From positions 23,617 through 87,616 of the forward strand of contig NZ_VFSG01000004.1 of the NCBI RefSeq assembly GCF_006385805.1: DNA of 64,000 bases. Direction: 5' to 3'. The notes under the pieces are model-generated. The model was not told where the DNA came from. It did not search any database and saw nothing but the letters and a program-made list of their open reading frames with translations. The position numbers and the translations under genes were made by a program. Positions 1 through 9,890 of the stretch are shown in pieces. The stretch's first letter is position 1. Each line of letters starts with the position of its first letter. This DNA is from Streptococcus xiaochunlingii. Its GTDB lineage: Bacteria; Bacillota; Bacilli; Lactobacillales; Streptococcaceae.

Positions 1-415
1 CATGTTCTGGATCGTAAAATAAATAGGCACCATCTGTATTTTCTAACAAAAACGTATTGTATTCTTTGAATTGACCTGGCTGGCTATAAGAGGGATAGGC
101 ATATTTGACAAAATTAACCTGTTTAAAGCGACTGAGGACATCTTGATTGGCCCCATTCCAGTTTTCTCCTTGATTTTCAAACATAAAAATTGTGGCCAAC
201 TGTATCTCGTATTCTTTTTTTAATTCCTGAGCAACCTCTAAAACCCAAGCTTCAAAACCTAAATTCCCTGTAAAAATCAACCACTTGACTCCCTCTTCCA
301 AAAAACGGACTAAATCCCTACGAATCGCTTCTTTAATTATTGGAAGTCGGGGGTCCTTAGCTGTCAGAATTCCCAATTCAAATGCCTTATAACCTGTAAT
401 CAGTAAACTATTCAT
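1..415 (-). CDS. YpsA/DUF1273 (SLOG-fold) family protein, partial
   Basis: The ATG lies at 413-415 behind a GGAAGGGG ribosome site, and about 138 codons are read before the window edge cuts off the 3' end. The protein begins [16 protein letters not shown], contains the [10 protein letters not shown] loop about residues 50-60, and later reads NQPGQF-like and YDPEH segments. This start and the position divergent from recU-pbp1a match the streptococcal DUF1273 gene, whose B. subtilis homologue is YpsA, a SLOG-fold protein linked to cell division (GpsB region). No function is shown by the sequence itself. The call rests on my own translation and family recall. Confidence 0.8.
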   Translation of the reverse strand, partial: MNSLLITGYKAFELGILTAKDPRLPIIKEAIRRDLVRFLEEGVKWLIFTGNLGFEAWVLEVAQELKKEYEIQLATIFMFENQGENWNGANQDVLSRFKQVNFVKYAYPSYSQPGQFKEYNTFLLENTDGAYLFYDPEH

Positions 416-440
416 TATTTCCCCTTCCTTCTTCATTTTG

Positions 441-449
441 TGATATAAT
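441..449 (+). promoter_or_regulatory. Extended -10 promoter of recU-pbp1a
   Basis: TATAAT at 444-449 is preceded by TG at 441-442, an extended -10. The expected -35 position has no good hexamer. A ribosome site AAGGAGAA precedes the recU ATG. Confidence 0.6.
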
Positions 450-481
450 AGAGTGATGTAATTGTACCAATAAGGAGAATT

Positions 482-1075
482 ATGGTCAACTATCCTCACA
501 AACTTAGCAAGAAATCTTCTTCGCCCGTCCAGAGGAAGCAAAGTGTGAATTTTGCCAATCGAGGGATGACATTTGAAAAAATGATTAATGAGAGCAATCA
601 GTACTACCTTTCTAGAGGGCTAGCGGTGATTCATAAAAAGCCGACACCCATCCAGATTGTAAAGGTGGACTATCCTCATCGCAGTCGGGCAAAGATTGTG
701 GAAGCTTATTTTCGCCAGGCATCTACCACAGACTATTCTGGTGTTTATAAAGGACACTACATTGATTTTGAAGCAAAAGAGACCCAGCAAAAACAAGCCA
801 TGCCGATGAAAAACTTTCATCAGCACCAGATTGATCACATGGCTGCAGTCCTTCAACAGGGAGGAATTTGTTTTGTGCTCTTGCATTTTGCAAAGCTCAA
901 TGAGACATATCTACTGCCCGCTCCTTCCTTAATCGACTTTTACAACATCGATCACGGCAGTAAATCTATGCCCTTGACCTTTATACAGGAAAATGGTTAT
1001 CGTATCGAGACAGATCGCCTTCCAAGCGTCCCTTATCTCGATATTATCGAACAGAATCTACTAGGCGGTAATTAA
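482..1075 (+). CDS. recU: Holliday junction resolvase RecU
   Basis: RecU is the Gram-positive Holliday junction resolvase; it cuts four-way junctions in recombination repair and chromosome segregation. The protein is 197 residues, the usual family length. The catalytic metal-binding pattern is visible as TTD (D84) followed by YIDFEAKE (D95, E97, K99), which is the PD-(D/E)xK nuclease signature. The start is set by TAAGGAGAATT directly before the ATG. The stop codon at 1073-1075 is followed immediately by the pbp1a ATG at 1076, so the two genes are translationally coupled. The recU-pbp1a pair is conserved in Firmicutes. Confidence 0.97.
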   Translation: MVNYPHKLSKKSSSPVQRKQSVNFANRGMTFEKMINESNQYYLSRGLAVIHKKPTPIQIVKVDYPHRSRAKIVEAYFRQASTTDYSGVYKGHYIDFEAKETQQKQAMPMKNFHQHQIDHMAAVLQQGGICFVLLHFAKLNETYLLPAPSLIDFYNIDHGSKSMPLTFIQENGYRIETDRLPSVPYLDIIEQNLLGGN

Positions 1076-3199
1076 ATGAACAAACAAACAGTTATCCAGT
1101 GGTTAAAATATGCGGCGATTGCAGCTATTTCCTTATTTTTCCTTTTACTTATCCTGGGTGGATTGGTATTTGGATATTATGCTGCAAAAGCACCAACTCT
1201 TTCTGAGAAAGACCTGGTCGCAACGACATCCAGTAAAATCTATGACAATCAAAACAATCTGATTGCAGACTTGGGTGCTGAAAAACGAATTAATGTAAAA
1301 ACAAATGAAATCCCAACCGACTTGGTCAACGCGATTGTGGCGATTGAAGACCATCGCTTTTTCAACCACAGAGGGATAGACTTTATTCGTATCGGGGGAG
1401 CCTTCTTCAGCAACCTCCGAGGAGGGCGCCAAGGAGGATCTACTCTCACACAGCAGTTGATCAAGCTCACTTACTTCTCTACTTCTTCGGCCGACCAAAC
1501 CTTATCTCGGAAAATCCAAGAAGCTTGGCTTGCTACTCAATTGGAACAAAAAGCAACCAAACAAGAGATTTTGACCTACTACATCAACAAAGTTTACATG
1601 TCTAACGGAAACTACGGGATGCAAACAGCTGCTCGTAGCTACTATGCAAAAGACTTAAAGGATCTTTCTCTTCCACAAGTAGCCCTATTGGCTGGAATGC
1701 CTCAGGCACCCAACCAATACGACCCTTATACCAATCCGGAAGCTGCTCTCCAACGCCGTAATCTGGTTCTTAAAGAAATGTTGGATATGAAGTCCATTAC
1801 AAACGAGCAGTACGAAAGTGCCGTCAATACACCTGTTACCGATGGCTTGCAAAGTCTAACCGGCTCTAGCAACTATCCTGCTTATATGGATAACTACCTC
1901 AAAGAAGTCATCCAACAAGTCGAAGAAGAGACAGGGTACAATGTCTTGACAACTGGTATGGATGTCTACACCAACGTCGATACCGCAGCTCAAAAACGTC
2001 TGTGGGATATATACAACTCTGACGAATATGTCAATTATCCAGATAATGAGTTGCAAGTTGCTTCTACTATCATCGACGTGACAAACGGAAAAGTCATTGC
2101 TCAGTTGGGATCCCGTCATCAATCATCTAATGTATCCTTCGGTACCAACCAAGCTGTCGAAACGAACCGAGATTGGGGATCTACAATGAAACCTATCTCA
2201 GATTATGCTCCCGCAATTGAATATGAAGAGTATAACTCCACTGGAGTAACCATTCCTGATACACCTTACAACTTCCCTGGTACAAATACGCAAATTAATA
2301 ACTGGGATAGACAATACTATGGCAATATCAGCATGGTCTATGCTCTCCAACAATCCCGTAACGTTACTGCGGTCCGGGCCCTTGAAAAAGTTGGTTTGAA
2401 GAAGGCTCAGAAATTCTTGAGCAGCATCGGAATCGATTATCCAGAAATGGTATATGCAAATGCCATCTCAAGTAATACCAGCGACTCTAGCAACAAATAC
2501 GGGGCTAGCAGTGAGAAAATGGCCGCTGCTTATGCAACCTTCGCAAATGGCGGTACCTATTACAAGCCACAATATGTGAATCGGGTTGTCTTTAGCGATG
2601 GTACAACGAAGAACTTCGATACCTCTGGAACACGAGTGATGAAAGAAGCCACAGCTTACATGATGACAGATATGTTGAAATCAGTTATCACAGCTGGTTT
2701 AGGATACAATGCAAATATCTCTGGTCTTTATCACGCTGGTAAAACAGGTACCTCTAACTATGCCGACAACGAATTAAAAAAACTAACCAAAGACTACAGT
2801 TACTCAAGCATTGTGACACCTGATGAATCGTTTGTGGGTTACACCACGCAATATTCTATGGCTGTTTGGACAGGGTACACCAATCGCTTGACTCCCGTAC
2901 TGGATGATGGAAGCAAAGTCGCAACAGATGTCTACAAACAAATGATGTTGTATTTGTATGAGCAAAACGGATCAGGTAGCACTGATTGGACCCAACCAAG
3001 TGGTGTATACCGTAGCGGTTCTTACCTATATCTCAATAATGGTAAGAATAACTACAATAACTACAATTACTATTATGAGCCAAGTGTCGAACCAAGCACT
3101 GACGCAACAGAAGATAGTTCAAGTTCTAGTTCATCTAACTCAGAAGAGAATTCTGAACACACAGAATCATCTTCTAAAGAGAATGAGCAAAATCACTAA
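1076..3199 (+). CDS. pbp1a: Penicillin-binding protein 1A, bifunctional glycosyltransferase/transpeptidase
   Basis: A class A PBP polymerises lipid II and cross-links peptidoglycan outside the membrane. Order: short cytoplasmic start, one membrane segment about residues 11-35, GT51 domain with the catalytic EDHRFF (E91) and [12 protein letters not shown] (about 119-130), then a transpeptidase with STMK (catalytic S369), SRN (427-429) and KTGTS (556-560). The tail from about residue 640 is low complexity, rich in Asn/Tyr and then Ser/Glu. The STMK box is the unaltered form; substitution of its Thr is a known beta-lactam resistance change in pneumococcal PBP1a. The 707-residue length is normal. 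The gene abuts recU without a gap and ends at a strong terminator. Confidence 0.97.
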   Translation: MNKQTVIQWLKYAAIAAISLFFLLLILGGLVFGYYAAKAPTLSEKDLVATTSSKIYDNQNNLIADLGAEKRINVKTNEIPTDLVNAIVAIEDHRFFNHRGIDFIRIGGAFFSNLRGGRQGGSTLTQQLIKLTYFSTSSADQTLSRKIQEAWLATQLEQKATKQEILTYYINKVYMSNGNYGMQTAARSYYAKDLKDLSLPQVALLAGMPQAPNQYDPYTNPEAALQRRNLVLKEMLDMKSITNEQYESAVNTPVTDGLQSLTGSSNYPAYMDNYLKEVIQQVEEETGYNVLTTGMDVYTNVDTAAQKRLWDIYNSDEYVNYPDNELQVASTIIDVTNGKVIAQLGSRHQSSNVSFGTNQAVETNRDWGSTMKPISDYAPAIEYEEYNSTGVTIPDTPYNFPGTNTQINNWDRQYYGNISMVYALQQSRNVTAVRALEKVGLKKAQKFLSSIGIDYPEMVYANAISSNTSDSSNKYGASSEKMAAAYATFANGGTYYKPQYVNRVVFSDGTTKNFDTSGTRVMKEATAYMMTDMLKSVITAGLGYNANISGLYHAGKTGTSNYADNELKKLTKDYSYSSIVTPDESFVGYTTQYSMAVWTGYTNRLTPVLDDGSKVATDVYKQMMLYLYEQNGSGSTDWTQPSGVYRSGSYLYLNNGKNNYNNYNYYYEPSVEPSTDATEDSSSSSSSNSEENSEHTESSSKENEQNH

Positions 3200-3220
3200 T
3201 TAGACCACACTATATTAATA

Positions 3221-3255
3221 AAACACGATTGTTCTTAACCAATCGTGTTTTTTAT
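3221..3255. terminator. Bidirectional terminator between pbp1a and pepC
   Basis: A perfect 11-bp stem (3221-3231 with 3240-3250) with an 8-base loop is flanked by an A-tract on the left and T-tract on the right, so it can end both convergent genes. Confidence 0.9.
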
Positions 3256-3260
3256 GTATC

Positions 3261-4598
3261 TTATTTAAAAGCCAAGGCACCCATCGGATCCCATGGAGCC
3301 AAGACGATTGGCTCTGCCTCATAAGCAGCCAATTCTTTCGCTGTTAACAGTTCCTTGCGGACAACGATTTGGTAGGTGTATTCGTCCATCCAGGCGTCAG
3401 AAGCAACAAAGTATCCATCTGTTCCAACTTTGTCTCCCCAAGAATTTTCAACCTTCCATTTGAGAGGGAGTCCAGCTTCATCCAGATCCACACCAGTCAA
3501 GACCATAGCATGGGTCATGAGACTTTCTGCATAATCCAAACGCCCTGCCTTATCTTGAGTCAGCTGGATATCCATTCCCGCTTCAAAGTCATAGACATCT
3601 GTTGCCAGGATTCCAGCTTTGCGGTTGCTGACTTGGCCGACATCCGATCCAAACCAAACAGTTTCCCCAGCTTTCATTTGGGCAATGGCCAATTCTTTCA
3701 AGCGCTCCATCGGAACGTTGAGGTAGCGTACTTCACGGCTACCGACCACATTCCCCAGCATCTCTACTGTGTAAGACTGGCCATAAGGCTTGTCTGCCGT
3801 AGGCGCATTGATAACAGAAACGTAGTCCTCCAACTGAAGATCCACATATTTTTTGTAAAAGCTTTGAGGTGTCAAGCCAGACTCTGTGTAGAAATTATTG
3901 TCCTTATCGCGATAAGAGAAACTAAATGTACGAGGGGGCAAGCCAAGTGACATGGCCAAGAAATTAAAGATTTCTTGGAGGAGTTCTTCTTTCTTGCTTT
4001 GAACCGTTGCTTTATCTGCTCCAGTCGCAAGTAATTCGCGAAGGATCTGAGCATCTTGGCGCAATAATTTATTTAAGTAGGTATTGAGCTCTCGGCTATT
4101 GCTAGATGAGATGGATTCTGGATAGACAGACTTGGGTACGACCCCATATTTTTCAAAGAGGGAAACGACCATATCCCATTGACCACCATCTTGTTGAGGA
4201 GTTTGAAGGAGGAAGGCCACCTTGCGGCTGGTTAAATCCTGATCCGCTGTCGCAATGATTTGTTCCAAGAACCAGTTGGATTTTTCGTACTTGTCCCAAA
4301 AGAAAGTGTGTGCTTGAGACAACTCAAAATCCTCTAATTGGAAGCTCGAAATCATTTTATGACGGAAGGTGTTCAGAGCCGCAAACATCCAGCAACGACC
4401 AGAAGCTTTCTGGTCCGTCACCTTGTCCTTGGTTAAATCAAGAGAAAAGACGGGTGTGTTTTCTACTGCACTTTTGCGTGTCTCCAAAGCTGCATGAATC
4501 CCATTGTGGGTGATAGCATTTTCGAGAGCCGCAAATTTCACATTTGCTTGGTAATTTGTATAAAGTTGATCTGTAAATTCTTGTGTTAATTCTGACAT
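3261..4598 (-). CDS. pepC: Aminopeptidase C (bleomycin hydrolase-like cysteine peptidase)
   Basis: A cytoplasmic cysteine aminopeptidase (peptidase family C1B) that removes N-terminal residues from peptides; known members are hexamers with the active sites facing inside. The papain-like triad is in place: GRCWMF (C69), MTHAMVLTG (H363) and ENSWG (N385). The protein has 445 residues, as usual for PepC. I start at 4598 (MSELTQEF) because AAGGAGAATCTT precedes it; an in-frame upstream start would add ten residues without a ribosome site. It is a single gene, convergent with pbp1a. Confidence 0.96.
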   Translation of the reverse strand: MSELTQEFTDQLYTNYQANVKFAALENAITHNGIHAALETRKSAVENTPVFSLDLTKDKVTDQKASGRCWMFAALNTFRHKMISSFQLEDFELSQAHTFFWDKYEKSNWFLEQIIATADQDLTSRKVAFLLQTPQQDGGQWDMVVSLFEKYGVVPKSVYPESISSSNSRELNTYLNKLLRQDAQILRELLATGADKATVQSKKEELLQEIFNFLAMSLGLPPRTFSFSYRDKDNNFYTESGLTPQSFYKKYVDLQLEDYVSVINAPTADKPYGQSYTVEMLGNVVGSREVRYLNVPMERLKELAIAQMKAGETVWFGSDVGQVSNRKAGILATDVYDFEAGMDIQLTQDKAGRLDYAESLMTHAMVLTGVDLDEAGLPLKWKVENSWGDKVGTDGYFVASDAWMDEYTYQIVVRKELLTAKELAAYEAEPIVLAPWDPMGALAFK

Positions 4599-4666
4599 AA
4601 GATTCTCCTTTGTAAAGCTACTTACCATTATAGACCATTGTCTAAAATCTTCAAGTAAAAATTGTT

Positions 4667-5218
4667 TTAAAGGTCAGAAGAACGGATCGTGTAGATGATT
4701 TGATCTCCGACATAGCCTTTTCTGGCAACAGCATTTGGGAGAGTAGCTAGATATTGCATCCCAGCTTTTGCCATTACCCTTCCTGAAGCAGGGTTCAAAC
4801 TGACATATTTGGCCTGAACTTCCTTGAATCCCACCTCTATCAACAAAAAGTGTAAAACAGCCTGGAGGGCTTCTGTCATCAGACCTTGACCCCAAAACTT
4901 CTTCCCTAGAATATAGCCGACTTCACACAGTTCTTTTTGTGGATCCTGAGAAACGACACTGATATCACCTATCACCTGTACGGGATCATCTTTCTTGCAA
5001 ATCGCCCATTTGTAGGTGTTTTCCTCTTGGTAATGAAGGAGCCATCTTTCGATCGAAGCTTGAGTCACTTGAGGATTTGGATGGGGATCCCAAGTCACAT
5101 ATTTAAGATTATCTGTATCAGACGCCCAATTTTCAAACATTGCCTTTGCATCCTCTACAACAAAGCGTCTTAATAATAGATGGTTGGTCCTCAGTTCAAT
5201 AGAACCTAATTTCCTCAT
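4667..5218 (-). CDS. GNAT family N-acetyltransferase (RimJ/RimL-like)
   Basis: A 183-residue protein with the GNAT acyl-CoA fold. The N-terminus (IELRTNHLLLRRFVVEDA) and the acetyl-CoA pyrophosphate loop GKKFWGQGLMTEALQAV are typical of the RimJ/RimL branch that acetylates ribosomal or other protein N-termini and some small molecules. The substrate cannot be read from sequence. A strong AGGAGGAAAGAGG ribosome site supports the start. It stands alone between the nadE terminator and pepC. Confidence 0.85.
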   Translation of the reverse strand: MRKLGSIELRTNHLLLRRFVVEDAKAMFENWASDTDNLKYVTWDPHPNPQVTQASIERWLLHYQEENTYKWAICKKDDPVQVIGDISVVSQDPQKELCEVGYILGKKFWGQGLMTEALQAVLHFLLIEVGFKEVQAKYVSLNPASGRVMAKAGMQYLATLPNAVARKGYVGDQIIYTIRSSDL

Positions 5219-5242
5219 CCTCTTTCCTCCTATCCTGTTTTA

Positions 5243-5266
5243 AAAAAGTCGGCTCAACCGACTTTT
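5243..5266 (-). terminator. Terminator of pncB-nadE
   Basis: A 9-bp stem (5244-5252 with 5258-5266), 5-base loop, and on the minus strand a run of T follows. Confidence 0.88.
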
Positions 5267-5271
5267 CTTTC

Positions 5272-6099
5272 CTATGAACGCCAGAAGGTATCAAATACCG
5301 TAATCGGTAGATGACGTTTGTGTTGGCCTTTGTGCCACCAGTTTTCAATAGTTGCTTGAGCTTCTGGGCTAACTGATTTCCCTTCTAGGTAGTCATCAAT
5401 TTCTGCATAGGTCACCCCAAGAGCTACTTCGTCAGCGATACCTGGCTTTTCTTCTTCCAAATCTGCAATCGGTACCTTCTCATACAAGGCAGGATCAGCT
5501 CCCAGTGCCTGAAGCAACTGCTTGCCTTGGCGCTTATTAAGGCGGTAGAGAGGAAGGATATCGGCTCCGCCATCTCCAAACTTGGTAAAGAAACCAGTGA
5601 TATTTTCGGCCGCATGGTCCGTCCCAATGACGGCTCCGCTATAGGCACCTGCTAGGGCGTACTGAGCAATCATCCGACTCCGTGCCTTGATATTGCCCTT
5701 GTTAAAATCTGAGACATCTGTTCCTGTCGCTTCGACAGCACGCTCCATGGTATCGACCGATTCCTTGATGTTCACGACCAGGCTAATGTCTGGCTGGATG
5801 AAGACCAAGGCCTTTTGGGCATCTGCTTCATCTGCTTGGACACCGTAAGGCAAGCGGACAGCAACAAACTGATAACTAGCATCTCCAGTCTCTGCCCGCA
5901 TTTCCTCCATGGCTAATTGAGCCAGGCGACCCGCTAGGGTCGAGTCCTGACCTCCTGAAATTCCTAAGACAAAGGTCTTTAGAAAAGGATGTTTTTGCAG
6001 GTAGTCCTTCAAAAAATCAATGGACCGGCGAATCTCTTCTTGAGGATCAATGACCGGCTTGACCCCTAATTGGGCAATAATGTCTTCTTGTAGGCTCAT
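5272..6099 (-). CDS. nadE: NH3-dependent NAD+ synthetase
   Basis: It amidates nicotinate adenine dinucleotide to NAD+ with ATP and ammonia, the last step of NAD synthesis. The ATP pyrophosphatase P-loop SGGQDS is at residues 48-53, and the GTDHAAEN stretch and the NKRQGKQLL region are typical. The length of 275 residues and the absence of a glutaminase domain mark the ammonia-dependent form. The ATG overlaps the pncB stop by four bases (ATGA), so the two genes form one operon feeding the same pathway. Confidence 0.96.
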   Translation of the reverse strand: MSLQEDIIAQLGVKPVIDPQEEIRRSIDFLKDYLQKHPFLKTFVLGISGGQDSTLAGRLAQLAMEEMRAETGDASYQFVAVRLPYGVQADEADAQKALVFIQPDISLVVNIKESVDTMERAVEATGTDVSDFNKGNIKARSRMIAQYALAGAYSGAVIGTDHAAENITGFFTKFGDGGADILPLYRLNKRQGKQLLQALGADPALYEKVPIADLEEEKPGIADEVALGVTYAEIDDYLEGKSVSPEAQATIENWWHKGQHKRHLPITVFDTFWRS

Positions 6100-7553
6100 T
6101 CTTCTTCACCTCCCAAGGCTTTCTGACGCATTTGATCAATGAGGTCCATCTTATCTTGCCATACATCCTTGGCCAAGTCCACTGGGTAATGTTGTGGATT
6201 GAGGACACGTTTGTACTCATCCCAGAGCTTGTCAAATTCCTTCCGAGCATAGGCTTGGATATCCATCAAAGCTGGCAATTCGTAGACTAGTTTCCCATCT
6301 TTGAAAATATCGACCAAGAGCGGGATGGCATCAAAATCACGAACTGTCTTCTTGATATAGGTATAGGTCGGATGGAACATCTTGATTTCTGTCAGTTCAT
6401 TGACATCTACTCCATCATAAGTAATGTAATCCCCTTCAGATTTGCCTTTTTCCCGACTGGTAATCCGCCAAACTTGCTTCTTCCCTGGAGTTGAGACCTT
6501 CTCAGCATTATTAGACAGCTTGATGGTATTCCGCATTTGGCCATTTTCGTCTTCGATAGCCACAATCTTATAGACTGCTCCGAGGGCTGGTTGGTCATAG
6601 GCTGTGATCAGCTTGGTTCCAACACCCCAGACATCAATCTTAGCCTTTTGCATCTTCAAGTTGAGGATAGTGTTTTCATCCAAATCATTTGAGGCATAGA
6701 TCTTCGCTTCTGTGAAACCAGCTTCATCCAACTGCTGGCGAACTTTTTTCGAGATGTAGGCAATATCTCCAGAATCAATCCGCACGCCTAGGAAGTTGAT
6801 ACGATCTCCCATCTCGCGCGCCACCTGAATAGCAGCTGGAACTCCGATGCGTAGCGTATCATAGGTATCCACTAGGAAGACACAGTTGCGATGAGTCTCA
6901 GCATAGGCCTTAAAAGCTTTGTAATCATCGCCATAGACCTGCACCAAGGCATGGGCATGGGTCCCAAGAACTGGAATATCAAAGAGTTTTCCTGCACGAA
7001 CGTTACTGGTCCCACTAGCACCTCCAATAACGGCTGCACGGGTTCCCCAAATGGCCGCATCCATTTCTTGCGCCCTGCGAGTTCCGAACTCCATCAACGG
7101 TTCGTCCTCAATAACAGACTTAATCCGAGCTGCTTTTGTGGCGATCAAGGTTTGGAAATTAACAATATTGAGGAGGGCTGTTTCGACCAGTTGACACTGG
7201 GCAAGCGGTCCTTCTACTTGGACAATCGGCTCATTGGCAAAGACCAGGTCCCCTTCTTTGGCAGAACGAACGGTCAATTCCATTTTGAAATTTTTCAAGT
7301 AGTCTAGGAAGGCTCCTTCATAGCCCAAGGATTCTAAGTAGGCAATATCTGACTCAGAAAAACGTAGATTCTTCAAATAGTTGACAAGGCGTTCAAGACC
7401 CGCAAAGACGGCATAGCCATTTTTAAAAGGTTGCTGGCGGAAGTAGGCCTCGAATACTGCCTTTTTATTGTGGATGCCTTGCTCAAAGTAAACCTGCATC
7501 ATATTGATTTGGTACAAATCAGTGTGGAGAGTTAAACTATCATCTGGGTACAT
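6096..7553 (-). CDS. pncB: Nicotinate phosphoribosyltransferase
   Basis: It joins nicotinate to phosphoribosyl pyrophosphate, the entry step of NAD salvage; NadE downstream finishes the pathway. The protein of 485 residues begins [19 protein letters not shown]; the substrate and phosphate-binding stretches [22 protein letters not shown] and [12 protein letters not shown] are all present. I place the start at 7553 because the homologues begin at this Met; an upstream in-frame Met would add 12 residues, mostly Lys/Arg/Glu. The ribosome site (AGAGGG) is weak. Confidence 0.94.
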   Translation of the reverse strand: MYPDDSLTLHTDLYQINMMQVYFEQGIHNKKAVFEAYFRQQPFKNGYAVFAGLERLVNYLKNLRFSESDIAYLESLGYEGAFLDYLKNFKMELTVRSAKEGDLVFANEPIVQVEGPLAQCQLVETALLNIVNFQTLIATKAARIKSVIEDEPLMEFGTRRAQEMDAAIWGTRAAVIGGASGTSNVRAGKLFDIPVLGTHAHALVQVYGDDYKAFKAYAETHRNCVFLVDTYDTLRIGVPAAIQVAREMGDRINFLGVRIDSGDIAYISKKVRQQLDEAGFTEAKIYASNDLDENTILNLKMQKAKIDVWGVGTKLITAYDQPALGAVYKIVAIEDENGQMRNTIKLSNNAEKVSTPGKKQVWRITSREKGKSEGDYITYDGVDVNELTEIKMFHPTYTYIKKTVRDFDAIPLLVDIFKDGKLVYELPALMDIQAYARKEFDKLWDEYKRVLNPQHYPVDLAKDVWQDKMDLIDQMRQKALGGEEE

Positions 7554-7636
7554 TTTTGATCCCTCTTCTTTTTTCTTACGTCGTGGCACCAGTCACGCTC
7601 CGTCAACTGGCACAGTCCAAAATAATTTTAAACACA

Positions 7637-7645
7637 TTATAGCAT
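7637..7645 (-). promoter_or_regulatory. Extended -10 promoter of pncB-nadE
   Basis: On the minus strand TGCTATAAT lies about 85 bases before the pncB start; the -35 is poor. The leader can fold a CCAGT/ACTGG hairpin (about 7590-7614). No known riboswitch consensus was recognised. Confidence 0.5.
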
Positions 7646-7699
7646 ATTTTAAGCAGGACCACATGAGTTTAATCCGGGCTAAGCCTCATTTTTCATCGT

Positions 7700-7752
7700 A
7701 AAAAAGAAGGGCTATCCGTCTCTTTCCATCAGACGAATATCCCTTTCTTCTC
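7700..7752 (-). terminator. Terminator of trxB
   Basis: An imperfect long stem (GGGATATTCGTCT pairing with AGACGGATAGCCC on the minus strand) is followed by CTTCTTTTTT. Confidence 0.75.
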
Positions 7753-7754
7753 TC

Positions 7755-8669
7755 TTATTCTTCGTGTTCAGTAATATATTTATAGGCTTCTTGACCTGCG
7801 ACAGCGCCGTCCCCAACAGCTGTGGTGACCTGGCGAAGATCTTTTTGACGGACATCTCCAACCGCAAAGACACCCGGCACGGAGGTCTTCATGTGATCAT
7901 CTGTAATCACCCAACCCTGATCGTCTAGAATACCGAGGTCTTTGGCAAAATCACTGACAGGATCCAAGCCCACATAGATGAAGACACCACCTGCTGCTTG
8001 CTCGCGAACCTGACCGGTTTTTACATCTTTTAAGATCAGGCTAGTCACACGGTTGTCCCCTTTGATCTCTTCGACCACTGTATTCCAAGCAAAGTGAATC
8101 TTTTCATTGGCAAAAGCCCGGTCTTGAAGAACTTTTTGGGCACGTAGGGCATCGCGGCGGTGAACAATGGTAACAGACTTAGCAAACTGAGTCAGGAAGA
8201 TTGCCTCTTCAACCGCTGAGTCCCCTCCACCAACAACCATGAGGTCTTCATCACGGAAGAAGGCCCCATCACAGACGGCACAATAAGAAACCCCACGACT
8301 ATTCAATTCTTCTTCACCTGGAACTCCCAACAAACGATGGTTGGAACCTGTCGCAATAATAAGGGTTTTGGCTTGAAGGAGGCCATCATCTGTCGTAATT
8401 TCCTTGTAGCTTCCTTGATCAACAATGTTTTCGGCTCTGCCGAACAAGTGTTCCACACCTAGTGCTTCTAAAGGCTCGAACATTTTTTCTGCCAATTCAG
8501 GTCCACTGATATTAGCATAGCCTGGATAATTCTCGATATCGGACGTGTTGTTCATCTGTCCGCCAGGAATTCCTGCTTCTAACAAGGCAACCTTGAGATT
8601 GCTACGGGCTGCATACAAGGCAGCAGTCATTCCAGCTGGGCCTGCGCCGATAATCAGTGTATCATACAT
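7755..8669 (-). CDS. trxB: Thioredoxin-disulfide reductase
   Basis: An FAD enzyme that reduces thioredoxin with NADPH and so keeps cytoplasmic thiols reduced. The FAD-binding motif IIGAGPAGMTAALYAA sits at the N-terminus, the redox pair is CAVC (C130 and C133) followed by DG, the NADPH-binding GGGDSAVEEA follows, and the C-terminal FAD motif VFAVGDVR is present. The 304 residues match the low-molecular-weight bacterial type. A good ribosome site (AAAGGAGAAGCTT) precedes the start. It lies 58 bases downstream of a small membrane protein gene and probably shares its transcript. Confidence 0.97.
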   Translation of the reverse strand: MYDTLIIGAGPAGMTAALYAARSNLKVALLEAGIPGGQMNNTSDIENYPGYANISGPELAEKMFEPLEALGVEHLFGRAENIVDQGSYKEITTDDGLLQAKTLIIATGSNHRLLGVPGEEELNSRGVSYCAVCDGAFFRDEDLMVVGGGDSAVEEAIFLTQFAKSVTIVHRRDALRAQKVLQDRAFANEKIHFAWNTVVEEIKGDNRVTSLILKDVKTGQVREQAAGGVFIYVGLDPVSDFAKDLGILDDQGWVITDDHMKTSVPGVFAVGDVRQKDLRQVTTAVGDGAVAGQEAYKYITEHEE

Positions 8670-8727
8670 AAGCTTCTCCTTTTGTTGTAACTATCTTGAT
8701 TCTAACTCCAATTGAACCATTTTGCAA

Positions 8728-8955
8728 TTATCTTGCTCGAAGAATAAACAGAACTCCAATGACTGCAAAGGTAAGGACTGGAATTGTCATAATATCAATT
8801 AATAAAATATCATAGAGGTGTAACTGGCGTTCCTTAGCTGTTTTATCCGTCTTACGAGCCGCTCGCAAGCCTATCCAAACAGCTGAAGCAGCAAACACCC
8901 CAACTGAAGTGATGATTAAGCTCTCAATATAGAGAGATAGCAATTGGTTTAACAT
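8728..8955 (-). CDS. DUF4059 family small membrane protein
   Basis: A 75-residue protein with two predicted membrane segments (about residues 10-30 and 50-73) joined by a charged loop (RAARKTDKTAKERQ). I recognise it as the DUF4059 type that sits upstream of trxB in streptococci; no function is established. The ribosome site TAAGGAGATCTT supports the start. The gene is followed by trxB on the same strand, which hints at a role near redox or transport, but this is only context. Confidence 0.8.
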   Translation of the reverse strand: MLNQLLSLYIESLIITSVGVFAASAVWIGLRAARKTDKTAKERQLHLYDILLIDIMTIPVLTFAVIGVLFILRAR

Positions 8956-9092
8956 AAGATCTCCTTAGTATCCAAAATCGGAATGAGGGGACGAGATGCC
9001 ACTTCGTTTCGTTAACAGTTGGTCAACCTAAAACACCTATCTATGCGGAAAAGTAGACTACTAATCATCTTCTCCTGAGGCACCTACTCAAA

Positions 9093-9130
9093 GAAAAATC
9101 CGAGTCTGAAACATCGCGTTCCAGACTCGA
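9093..9130 (-). terminator. Terminator of the amino-acid ABC operon
   Basis: A 12-base stem (9101-9112 with 9118-9129, one mismatch) is followed on the minus strand by GGATTTTTCTTT. The stretch 9000-9090 between it and the DUF4059 gene shows no gene. Confidence 0.82.
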
Positions 9131-9146
9131 GCTCTTATATATTATA

Positions 9147-9890
9147 TCAAACAAATGTTCGTTTGTAACTAGCAAAGAATTCTTTTGTCCGCTCTTCTTT
9201 AGGGGCATTCATGATTTCTTCTGGTGTCCCAGTTTCAATAATTTTTCCCTTATCAAGGAACAAAACCTTATCTGCCACCTGAGAAACAAAGCTCATATCA
9301 TGGCTAACCAAAATCATGGTTTGCCCTGCTTGAGCTGCGGCTTCGATGGCTTTTTCTACCTCTCCGACCAATTCTGGATCAAGGGCTGAGGTTGGTTCAT
9401 CCAACAAGAGGACTTCAGGCTTCATCGCTAGGGCACGCGCCAAGGCCACCCGTTGTTTCTGCCCCCCTGATAAATGGCGAGGGTAATGGTTTTCACGGTC
9501 CGACAAACCGACTTTTGCGAGTTCTTCTTTGGCAATCTCGGTTGCTTCCTGGTCGGATAAGCCTTTAACGACTACCAATCCTTCCTTAACATTATCCAGA
9601 GCTGTCTTGCGACTGAAGAGATTGAATTGTTGAAAGACCATGGCTAACTTTCTTCGAAGGGTTAGGATCTCGTCCTTACTGATCGTTTCAAAGTCTACCT
9701 TCTCCCCATTGATCTCAATACTCCCACTATCTGGAGCTTCCAAATAGTTCAAGCTTCTCAAGAAGGTTGATTTACCAGCTCCAGAAGAACCAATCAAGGC
9801 AACAACTTCCCCTTTTTGAATTTCTAAATCAAGATGGTCTAGGACCACTTGACCTGAAAAGGATTTTGATAATTGTGAAATCCGAATCAT
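9147..9890 (-). CDS. Polar amino-acid ABC transporter, ATP-binding protein
   Basis: The ATPase of a GlnQ-type importer (PAAT family). Walker A is GSSGAGKST (about residue 34-42), the Q-loop region reads AMVFQQFNLFSRKTALDNV, the signature is LSGGQKQR, Walker B is LLLDEPTSALDP and the switch His is in LVSHDM. It has 247 residues. It overlaps the upstream permease gene by four bases, so the pair is co-translated. No substrate-binding protein gene is next to it, so the substrate (for example glutamine or cystine) cannot be named. Confidence 0.93.
   Translation of the reverse strand: MIRISQLSKSFSGQVVLDHLDLEIQKGEVVALIGSSGAGKSTFLRSLNYLEAPDSGSIEINGEKVDFETISKDEILTLRRKLAMVFQQFNLFSRKTALDNVKEGLVVVKGLSDQEATEIAKEELAKVGLSDRENHYPRHLSGGQKQRVALARALAMKPEVLLLDEPTSALDPELVGEVEKAIEAAAQAGQTMILVSHDMSFVSQVADKVLFLDKGKIIETGTPEEIMNAPKEERTKEFFASYKRTFV

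Noticed and set aside
6891..7307. A 138-codon plus-strand frame inside pncB
   Set aside because: Antisense to a well-conserved enzyme, no recognisable domain and no ribosome site; a shadow frame.
8460..8669. Possible frameshift in trxB or loss of a redox Cys
   Set aside because: Reading shows both FAD motifs, C130-x-x-C133 and normal length, so the gene is intact.
9000..9090. Stretch after the DUF4059 gene considered as a decayed BOX or RUP repeat
   Set aside because: I could not match it to any remembered repeat consensus and it lacks clear terminal inverted repeats.
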